Of a stretch of 64,000 nt of DNA, positions 58,597 to 64,000 are shown one piece after another (position 1 is the first letter of the stretch; every line of letters starts with the position of its first letter). Source of the DNA: Bordetella genomosp. 8 (GTDB lineage Bacteria; Pseudomonadota; Gammaproteobacteria; Burkholderiales; Burkholderiaceae_B); NCBI RefSeq assembly GCF_002119685.1, contig NZ_CP021108.1, forward strand, positions 930,001-994,000. Reading direction: 5' to 3'. Position numbers and translations under genes: made by a program. The notes under the pieces are model-generated. The model ran no database searches and was not told the DNA's origin. It was given only the letters and a program-made list of their open reading frames with translations.

Positions 58597-58866
58597 TCAC
58601 CCCAGCTGTTGTTCGAGCCGGGCTTCGACCGCCCGCCGCAGCCTGGCCAGCGTTTCGGGCGAATCCGGATCTTCCACATCGATCAGCACTTCCGCCCAGC
58701 TCTCCACCGGCTTCGCCCCGATCTGCACGTAGTAAGGCGACTTCTTCTCTATGGTCCAGACGGGAGTGCTATTGCCATCGTCGACGCGATCCTTGATGGC
58801 GCCCACATACTTGACCTGCCGGAAGTCGCCGGTGGGGATCTGGTGTTCGGAAATAATGCGCTGCAT
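58597..58866 (-). CDS. Small hypothetical protein (89 aa)
   Basis: An 89-residue soluble protein starting MQRIISEHQIPTGDFRQVKY and ending RRAVEARLEQQLG. The composition is balanced with Trp/Tyr and alternating beta-like segments (STPVWTIEKKSPYYVQIG) followed by a C-terminal helix, so a small alpha-beta fold is likely. No family recognised. AGGAG lies 8 bases before the ATG at 58864-58866, a strong ribosome site. It stands alone; the next gene on this strand is 450 bases downstream. Confidence 0.65.
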   Translation of the reverse strand: MQRIISEHQIPTGDFRQVKYVGAIKDRVDDGNSTPVWTIEKKSPYYVQIGAKPVESWAEVLIDVEDPDSPETLARLRRAVEARLEQQLG

Positions 58867-59171
58867 CGTTCACTCCTGATGGGTTTCCGCCCGCGGCAGA
58901 TGCACGCGGACCAAGCCGTCACGCACAGTAGTCCCTATCCGTGCCACCTAACAAGCCCGAGCTCATCCGTAGGCGCATGGCACACGCGGTAACCAATGAG
59001 GTTGCGTCCCCAAGAGTCTTTCCTTGACACTACCCTTCATGTAGATCACATTGCATCCAAGACTCAAGTACCGCGATTTGTTCCATCCTGCGCCTGCGCG
59101 CTTCATAGTCCAAAGTCCTTTCCTTGATATCTCGCTTGAAGGGGGCGTCCCTTCCGTTTCGAGGAAAGCAC
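58867..59171. other. 305-base gap with the long leader of the cold-shock-like gene
   Basis: No gene seen. It must hold the leftward promoter of the 89-residue gene and the rightward promoter and leader of the cold-shock-like gene. The phrase TTTCCTTGA recurs at about 59018 and 59112 (both preceded by AGTC or AGTCC), a repeated element in the probable 5' leader. TTGACA at about 59023 could be a -35 box, but no convincing -10 follows at 17 bases. Confidence 0.4.
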
Positions 59172-59375
59172 ATGCAAACACACATCGCGAGTCAGCGTGA
59201 CGCCGGTTGCGGCCATGGATTCATCATGCCCGCGGGCGACGGCGGCGATCTCTATGCCGAATATTCCGCGGCTGAAAGCGTAGTCGCCGCGATGCCCGAC
59301 GAGCCGCGCAAGATCACCTTTTCGATAGGACAGGGTCCCAAGGGACCGCAAACCGCGAACATCCGCATGTTGTAG
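59172..59375 (+). CDS. Divergent cold-shock-domain (CspA-like) protein (67 aa)
   Basis: A 67-residue protein with the outline of a cold-shock domain: GCGHGFIMPAGDGGDLYAEY corresponds to the RNP1-RNP2 region (KGFGFI...VFVHF in CspA), and KITFSIGQGPKGPQTANIRM matches the last strand, including the GPKGPQA-N signature. The RNP1 aromatic pair is altered (CGHGFI keeps one Phe) and RNP2 reads LYAEY, so nucleic-acid binding may be weak or different. The typical N-terminal KWFN is missing. GAGGAAAG precedes ATG 59172, and a Rho-independent terminator follows its stop, so it is a complete transcription unit. Confidence 0.75.
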   Translation: MQTHIASQRDAGCGHGFIMPAGDGGDLYAEYSAAESVVAAMPDEPRKITFSIGQGPKGPQTANIRML

Positions 59376-59378
59376 GAA

Positions 59379-59405
59379 AAAGCCCTCCCCAGAGGGCTTT
59401 TTTAT
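59379..59405 (+). terminator. Rho-independent terminator after the cold-shock-like gene
   Basis: AAAGCCCTC, loop CCCA, GAGGGCTTT: a 9-bp stem followed by TTT ATTT, starting 3 bases after the stop codon at 59373-59375. It is the clearest intrinsic terminator in the window. Confidence 0.88.
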
Positions 59406-59460
59406 TTGGGCGTTTTTTTGTTGTGGTCGTTGACCGGCCGCTCGGGTAAGAGGATCAGAT

Positions 59461-59709
59461 ATGGAAAACAACATCGTCTACAAAGGCTATCGGCTCAGCG
59501 CCATCGTGAAGCGCGAAGCCGCTAGCAACCAGCCTGCGTTCACCGCCACGCTGCTCGTCATACGCCACGAGGGCTCGGTCTCCTCCGAGCATGGCGTACC
59601 GCAATTCGCGCAGGGCGGCGCGGTCCCGACGCCTCGCCGCGCGGTGGATGCCGCCATCCTGCACGGCCGGCAGTTGGTGGATGAAATGAACCAGCTTCCG
59701 GTCGGCTGA
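59461..59709 (+). CDS. Small hypothetical protein (82 aa)
   Basis: An 82-residue protein, MENNIVYKGYRLSAIVKREA to VDEMNQLPVG. YKGYRLSAIV followed by FTATLLVIRHEG gives two or more beta strands, and AVDAAILHGRQLVDEMN a C-terminal helix. This pattern recurs in small Burkholderiales proteins of unknown function, in which a curved sheet packs on a helix. No signal peptide. AAGAGGATCAG precedes the ATG. It follows the terminator by 55 bases and so has its own promoter. Confidence 0.65.
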   Translation: MENNIVYKGYRLSAIVKREAASNQPAFTATLLVIRHEGSVSSEHGVPQFAQGGAVPTPRRAVDAAILHGRQLVDEMNQLPVG

Positions 59710-59777
59710 CGCAGCCTGACGGACCTTCTGTTTCGGCCTTTGCGCACGGTGCGCATCGGCCAAAAGCGTGGGCAGTC

Positions 59778-60521
59778 CTAGGCGTTGAACCCGCCATCGA
59801 TCGTCAGGCTCGCTCCGGTCACGAATGCCGCTTCCGGGCTGACGACATAGGACACCATCCCGGCGATCTCCTCCGGTCGTGCGTGCCGAGGAATTGCCAT
59901 CAGCCCATGCAGCATGGAAGCGAAGTCGCCGTCCTTGGGATTCATATCGGTATCGACGGGCCCCGGCTGCACGTTGTTGACCGTGATCCCGCGCGGACCC
60001 AGATCCCGCGCCAGGCCCTGCACCAGCCCCCGCAACGCCGACTTGCTCATCGCATAGGCCGCGCCGCCGGGAAAGGGCATCCTCTCCGCGTTGCAGCTGC
60101 TGATATTCACGATACGGCCGCCTTCGCCCATATGCGGCAGCACGGCCTTCACGGCAACGAAAACGGCGCGCACATTCACCTGCAGCGTCCGGTCGAAGTC
60201 CTCAAGCGAGATGTCGTCGACCGGCCCCAACACCGCGATGCCCGCGTTGTTCACCAGGATGTCGATCTTCCCCAGTTGAGCCGCCGCCTTGTCGATCGCG
60301 CCGCCGACCGCGGCCGCATCCCCCGCGTCGGCCTGCAAGGCCAGCGCACGTCCGCCGTTTTTCTCTATGCCCGCAGCCAAGGCGTTGGCCGCCTCCGCGG
60401 ATCCCTTGTAGGTAAAGACCACCGTCGCCCCGTCGTCCGACAATCGCCGCACGATCGCAGCGCCGATACCGCGACTACCGCCCGTGACGAAGGCAACTTT
60501 GCCAGCTAGTTTTGCAGTCAT
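59778..60521 (-). CDS. Short-chain dehydrogenase/reductase (FabG-like)
   Basis: A 247-residue SDR. VAFVTGGSRGIGAAIVRRLS is the NAD(P)-site, NNAGIAVLGPVDDISLEDFD the second motif, and the active site is NISSCNAERMPFPGGAAYAM followed by SKSAL. Start ATG 60519-60521 (MTAKLAGK) with AGGAGC 7 bases before. It is a single gene; no clear link to the citrate-synthase gene 95 bases upstream on the same strand. Activity is probably NADP-dependent carbonyl reduction. Confidence 0.88.
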   Translation of the reverse strand: MTAKLAGKVAFVTGGSRGIGAAIVRRLSDDGATVVFTYKGSAEAANALAAGIEKNGGRALALQADAGDAAAVGGAIDKAAAQLGKIDILVNNAGIAVLGPVDDISLEDFDRTLQVNVRAVFVAVKAVLPHMGEGGRIVNISSCNAERMPFPGGAAYAMSKSALRGLVQGLARDLGPRGITVNNVQPGPVDTDMNPKDGDFASMLHGLMAIPRHARPEEIAGMVSYVVSPEAAFVTGASLTIDGGFNA

Positions 60522-60615
60522 GTCTTGCTCCTGGGTGCGTGTGGATGTGAAGAGGAACGCCCGGACATCGCTGGCGAAGTGGCCGCGGTTGCCGGAATCG
60601 CCGGACGTTCGAACT

Positions 60616-61911
60616 TTATAGACCAGTTCTGAAGAAAGCGGGTGGTAGATCGTTTTGCGGCACCGCATGCCGCGCCGTTTGCCGCGCCGCTTGCCGCTTT
60701 GTCGACCGCCCCTGCGACCGTGACGGCCCTGGTTCGACAGGGGGCCCAACGTACACCGCGCGAGGCCGGATCAAATCGGGTTGCTCGCGCTGTTCCAGTC
60801 CGTGTGCAATCCATCCCACCGAGCGGCCAAGCGCGAACAGGCCGAATGCAGCCCCAAGGGGAAGCCGTAGATGCCTGCGCAAGGCCACGAGTGCGAGATC
60901 CACGGACGGCTTCTGTCCTACCAGCGTCGTCCCGGCATCGAGCATGCGTACCCATTGAGGATGGCGCGGAAGCAGGCGCGTCAACAGATACGTCGCGCGC
61001 GCATCGCCGTCGGGATAAAGCGAATGTCCGAAGCCCGGCAGATCGTCTCCCCTCGAAAGCCGGTCGCGCATTTTTCGTTCGGTATCCCGTGTGCCGAGTT
61101 CATCCCACCACGCCTCGACGCGGGCGGTGGTGGCGCCGTGTCGTTCGCCAGACAGGCCGGCCAAACCGCCGATCACGACGGCCCGCAGACTCGCGCTGGT
61201 CGAGGCCACGCAGCGACCGGTGAAGCTCGATGCGTTGAGTTCGTGATCCGCGCACAGCACGAGCGCCATCCTGATCAGTTCGGCTCCCGCGGGACCTACG
61301 CCCCAGGCGCGCGCGCATTGCTCGTGGATAGGCGTCGTATCGGGAGGCGCGCCCAACAGGCATGCGGCCAGGATCCGCACCAGGTCTCCGCAGCCTCGCG
61401 CCTGCCGCTCGGCCGACTTCTGCCAGATGGCAGTTGGCGCATCTTCGCTCGCGACAGCGAAAAGCGGCAGGAGAGCTTCCTCCGCGCGTTGATCCCGGTA
61501 ATGCTTGATCAGCGGCCGCAAGACGGCCGGCGCGGGGGCGGCTCGGGGGCCGAAAGCGATTTGCCTGTCGCATTGCCAGAGGAGTGCGGCGACGTCCTCC
61601 AGGCTCGCATGGTCGGCGAGTTCCAATGCGTCCACGCCACGATAGAAGAGCCGTCCATCATCGATAGACGTGATGCTCGATTCGAGTACGGGCAAGCCCC
61701 AGTTCAGTGCGGCCTTCGCGACTTCCTTCGGCTTGCGGCCGCGTGCGCGCTGGGACGCGAACCTGTCGACGTCGGCCGCGAAATAACGGCTTTCGCGATG
61801 ATTGCCGCCGGGCGCGGCATGCAGCAGGCCGCGGCTGACGTACGCGTAGAGCGTTTGGCGCGACACGCCGAGCCTTGCCGCGGCTTCGGTCGAATTCAGA
61901 TAGTTCGGCAT
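60616..61911 (-). CDS. Citrate-synthase-family protein with N-terminal MerR/excisionase-like HTH
   Basis: A 431-residue fusion. Residues about 1-55 are a MerR/excisionase HTH (LNSTEAAARLGVSRQTLYAY, RESRYFAADVDRFASQR). Residues about 75-400 are a citrate-synthase fold: LCADHELNASSFTG (H264 equivalent), LSGERHGATT (second His), PSVDLALVAL (catalytic Asp) and GRSVGWIAHGLEQ. The usual GFGHRVY is GFGHSLY, so one active-site Arg is Ser and citrate formation may be reduced or replaced by acyl-CoA sensing. The tail is Arg-rich. Start ATG 61909-61911. It diverges from a CoA transferase across a palindrome, suggesting it is a DNA-binding regulator that reads acyl-CoA. Confidence 0.85.
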   Translation of the reverse strand: MPNYLNSTEAAARLGVSRQTLYAYVSRGLLHAAPGGNHRESRYFAADVDRFASQRARGRKPKEVAKAALNWGLPVLESSITSIDDGRLFYRGVDALELADHASLEDVAALLWQCDRQIAFGPRAAPAPAVLRPLIKHYRDQRAEEALLPLFAVASEDAPTAIWQKSAERQARGCGDLVRILAACLLGAPPDTTPIHEQCARAWGVGPAGAELIRMALVLCADHELNASSFTGRCVASTSASLRAVVIGGLAGLSGERHGATTARVEAWWDELGTRDTERKMRDRLSRGDDLPGFGHSLYPDGDARATYLLTRLLPRHPQWVRMLDAGTTLVGQKPSVDLALVALRRHLRLPLGAAFGLFALGRSVGWIAHGLEQREQPDLIRPRAVYVGPPVEPGPSRSQGRSTKRQAARQTARHAVPQNDLPPAFFRTGL

Positions 61912-61950
61912 GACGGAAGAGGGGAAACGTTCGATTGGTTGATCAGAATA

Positions 61951-61962
61951 GTCAACGTTGAC
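61951..61962. promoter_or_regulatory. Perfect 12-base palindrome spanning two divergent -35-like boxes
   Basis: GTCAACGTTGAC is fully self-complementary. TTGACA at 61958-61963 reads rightward toward the CoA transferase; TTGACT (complement of 61950-61955) reads leftward toward the HTH-citrate synthase. It lies 40 bases from one start codon and 53 from the other, a natural site for one regulator to control both promoters. Confidence 0.65.
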
Positions 61963-62014
61963 AATAAAAGCGAGCCGTCCGATCTTTGCCATACCTGAAT
62001 CATTCGAGACGAAC

Positions 62015-63448
62015 ATGCGTGCCGACAAAGTGTCACAAGGCCCAGCCGGTAATGCTGGGGACCCGGCGTCCAAGCAGTTGCGGGAGTTTTGGGCAGCGTT
62101 GGGTGGAGCGGCCGGGCTTCCCGATGCCTGCGCCTTCAGCGGGTCGGGAGAGCTGATCTCCGCGTTCCACGTAACCGACCTGGCGGCGGCGGCAATCGGC
62201 GCGGCGGGAACGGCCGCCGCGGAATTGCTGCAGGCGTCGACCGGCAGCCTGCCGGCGGTCGAGGTCGACCGACGCATGGCGTCGCTATGGTTCGGCACGT
62301 CGCTGCGTCCGATTGGATGGACGATGCCGCCGCAATGGGATCCCGTAGCCGGCAATTATCGAGCGAGCGATCGCTGGATCCGTTTGCACACCAACGCGCC
62401 GCATCATCGCGAAGCCGCGCTGGCGGTTCTTGGCTGCGCGGGGGACGCGAAATCCGTCGCGCGCGCGGTAAGCCGCTGGCAGGCCGGCGCGCTCGAAGAC
62501 GCCGTGGTTGCGCGTGGCGGCTGTGCGGCCGTCATGTACTCGCGGCAGGAATGGGCTGCCCATCCGCAAGGCCGCGCCGTCGCGTCCGAGCCCTTGTTGC
62601 ACGTCCACACGGAGAGCCGTGTCGCGACGCGCGGATGGCAGCCTTCGCGAGACCGTCCGTTGCGCGGCATCCGCGTGCTCGACCTGACGCGCATACTCGC
62701 GGGTCCCGTCGCGACACGATTCCTGGCCGGTCTGGGCGCGGAAGTGTTGCGCATCGATCCCTACGGCTGGGAAGAGCCCGGCACGGTGCCTGAGGTCGTC
62801 CTGGGCAAGCGCTGTGCGCGGCTGAACCTGAAGGACGCCGCCGATCTCGATACGCTGCGACAGTTGTTGCGCCGCGCGGATATCCTGGTCCACGGTTACC
62901 GGTCCGATGCGCTCGCCCGTCTCGGTCTCGATGCCGCTCAGCGGCGCGAGCTGAATCCCGCGCTGATCGACGTATCGCTCGATGCGTATGGCTGGTCCGG
63001 TGCGTGGCGTTGCCGGCGGGGTTTCGACAGTCTCATCCAGATGAGCACGGGCATCGCGGAGGCGGGCATGCGTGCGATGCACAGCGATGAACCGGTCAGC
63101 CTCCCGGTCCAGGCGATCGACCACGCGACCGGCTACCTGATGGCTGCGGCGGCGCTGCGCGGGTTGACGATCAGAACGACGCAAGGGGCTGGATCGGAGT
63201 TTCGTGCGTCCCTGGCGCGTACCGCGGCGGTTTTGCAACCTCGCCCGGAGCCTGTGACTGAGGTGGTCAAGCTCGCGACGGATACGCCTGGCGATTGCAC
63301 CCGGCACGTCGAGCAAACGTCCTGGGGGCCCGCGACCCGGCTGCTTCCGCCCTTGGAGATAGAAGGGGCACCGCTTGCCTGGTCTTATCCGGCACGCGCA
63401 CTGGGCGCGTACGAGCCTGAGTGGTTGACTTCGAATGAAGAGCTTTGA
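62015..63448 (+). CDS. CoA transferase (CaiB/BaiF, family III) with long N-terminal extension
   Basis: A 477-residue class III CoA transferase. The standard N-terminal motif, LRGIRVLDLTRILAGPVATR and FLAGLGAEVLRIDP, starts only at about residue 215; a catalytic Asp lies in RRGFDSLIQMSTGIAEAG. The first 210 residues (GAAGTAAAELLQASTGSLPA etc.) resemble the second half of a CaiB-type protein, as if two half-domains were joined in an unusual order. Start is ATG 62015 (MRADKVSQG); a TTG at 61958 would overlap the palindrome. It is divergent from the HTH-citrate synthase. Confidence 0.83.
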   Translation: MRADKVSQGPAGNAGDPASKQLREFWAALGGAAGLPDACAFSGSGELISAFHVTDLAAAAIGAAGTAAAELLQASTGSLPAVEVDRRMASLWFGTSLRPIGWTMPPQWDPVAGNYRASDRWIRLHTNAPHHREAALAVLGCAGDAKSVARAVSRWQAGALEDAVVARGGCAAVMYSRQEWAAHPQGRAVASEPLLHVHTESRVATRGWQPSRDRPLRGIRVLDLTRILAGPVATRFLAGLGAEVLRIDPYGWEEPGTVPEVVLGKRCARLNLKDAADLDTLRQLLRRADILVHGYRSDALARLGLDAAQRRELNPALIDVSLDAYGWSGAWRCRRGFDSLIQMSTGIAEAGMRAMHSDEPVSLPVQAIDHATGYLMAAAALRGLTIRTTQGAGSEFRASLARTAAVLQPRPEPVTEVVKLATDTPGDCTRHVEQTSWGPATRLLPPLEIEGAPLAWSYPARALGAYEPEWLTSNEEL

Positions 63449-63485
63449 GTTTGAGGCAGCACGATGATCAGGTAGTGGTAGTGTG

Positions 63486-63514
63486 TTGACAAAGGATGGC
63501 GGACCCCCTAATTT
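63486..63514 (+). promoter_or_regulatory. Sigma-70 promoter upstream of Bug gene
   Basis: TTGACA at 63486-63491, a 17-base spacer, and TAATTT at 63509-63514, 73 bases before the ATG of the Bug gene at 63587. Consensus -35, ideal spacing and a near -10 make it the best housekeeping promoter visible in the window. Confidence 0.65.
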
Positions 63515-63586
63515 GGCGCACTGTAAAAGAACTCGGCACCAAGCCGGGACAACGCGACAACGCGGCAACACGCAAGGGGTCTTTGA

Positions 63587-64000
63587 ATGAAACGGCTAGC
63601 TTTTGTCTTCGCAACGGCGCTGGCGTCGTTGTGCTTCGCGTCATCGTCACGGGCTGACGATTATCCGAGTCGACCGATCACCATCGAAGTGCCTTACAGT
63701 CCGGGTGCATCCGTCGATATCATGGCGCGGATGATAGGCGAGCGTTTGCGCACGCGATTCAACCAGCCGGTCATCGTGGAAAACCACGCAGGGGCCAGCG
63801 GCCAGATCGGGCTGAACCGCGTCGCACGGGCGAAGCCGGACGGATACACCCTGGGCGTCGTACAGATCACCAATCTGGCTCTCGCGCCGTTCGTCACCGC
63901 GAAGCTCATGTACGACCCCAAGAAGGACTTCGTGCCGGTCGTCGAGATCGCGGAAAACTACCTGGCGATCGTTTCCAATGTGGACGGGCCGCTGAAGAAC
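63587..64000 (+). CDS. Bug/TctC-family periplasmic binding protein, partial (runs off window)
   Basis: The first 138 residues of a Bug protein. The signal peptide begins MKRLAFVFATALASLCFASS and is cut near SRADD. YPSRPITIEVPYSPGASVDI, VIVENHAGASGQIGLNRVAR and PDGYTLGVVQITNLALAPFV are family blocks. The frame is open to base 64000, so about 185 residues are missing. AAGGGG lies about 8 bases before the ATG at 63587. It follows the CoA transferase by 138 bases but has its own promoter. Confidence 0.9.
   Translation, partial: MKRLAFVFATALASLCFASSSRADDYPSRPITIEVPYSPGASVDIMARMIGERLRTRFNQPVIVENHAGASGQIGLNRVARAKPDGYTLGVVQITNLALAPFVTAKLMYDPKKDFVPVVEIAENYLAIVSNVDGPLKN

Overview
The window is a chromosome-like stretch of a high-GC betaproteobacterium, most likely Bordetella or a close relative (Achromobacter and other Alcaligenaceae). 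This is an inference from the GC-rich codon use, the many LysR-type regulators, and four Bug/TctC-type periplasmic binding proteins without their membrane subunits, an expansion typical of Bordetella. I see no rRNA, tRNA, phage, IS element or CRISPR array. Coding density is high and many genes overlap by 4 bases (ATGA or GTGA).

Layout. 1-3.2 kb: the 5' part of a second-type murA gene, then a carboxymuconolactone-decarboxylase gene, a LysR gene and an ECF41-type sigma factor with a SnoaL-like tail. 3.4-7.7 kb: a complete EmrA-EmrB-outer-membrane-factor tripartite efflux operon. 7.7-12.1 kb: a zinc alcohol dehydrogenase, a small polar protein, and a dioxygenase/binding-protein/permease set of the taurine-sulfonate type that lacks an ATPase. 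12.3-20.6 kb: an MFS-MarR pair, a GcvA-like regulator facing a 1211-residue fused double ABC exporter, and a NERD-domain helicase. 20.8-28.7 kb: a YghU-like glutathione transferase, then an iron-uptake block (FecI, FecR, TonB receptor with signalling domain, PepSY protein, DUF3325), and a LysE exporter. 28.8-33.4 kb: a YjfB-like protein, a Tat-type cupin, an MmgE/PrpD gene divergent from its likely LysR regulator, and an MFS gene.

33.5-38.0 kb is a possible stress-response locus: a Trp-Gly-His-repeat secreted protein, a 34-residue lipoprotein, an ECF sigma factor, a one-TM protein in the anti-sigma position, a CpxP/CnrR-like periplasmic sensor, and a DUF1800-DUF1501 pair. 38.1-45.9 kb is a catabolic block (SDR, thiolase, DUF1254 protein, ADP-forming acyl-CoA ligase) divergent, together with its LysR, from a Bug protein. 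46-51.5 kb: an SDR-MBL pair with a divergent LysR, then a Fur-type palindrome followed by a Fiu-like receptor and PiuC. 51.6-52.7 kb: an Xre/RES toxin-antitoxin pair whose base composition looks lower in GC. 52.8-58.1 kb: a leftward catabolic operon with two Bug proteins and a signal-less DctP-like protein, two dehydrogenases and a VOC protein. 58.6-64 kb: small proteins including a divergent cold-shock-domain protein, an SDR, an HTH-citrate synthase fusion divergent from a CoA transferase across a perfect palindrome, and the start of a fourth Bug gene.

My picks for novelty are the 33.5-38 kb sigma/DUF1800/DUF1501 locus, the HTH-citrate synthase/CoA transferase unit with its palindrome at 61951-61962, and the DctP-like protein without a signal peptide that is translationally coupled to a Bug protein. 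Functions are from family recognition by eye; no database search was run.
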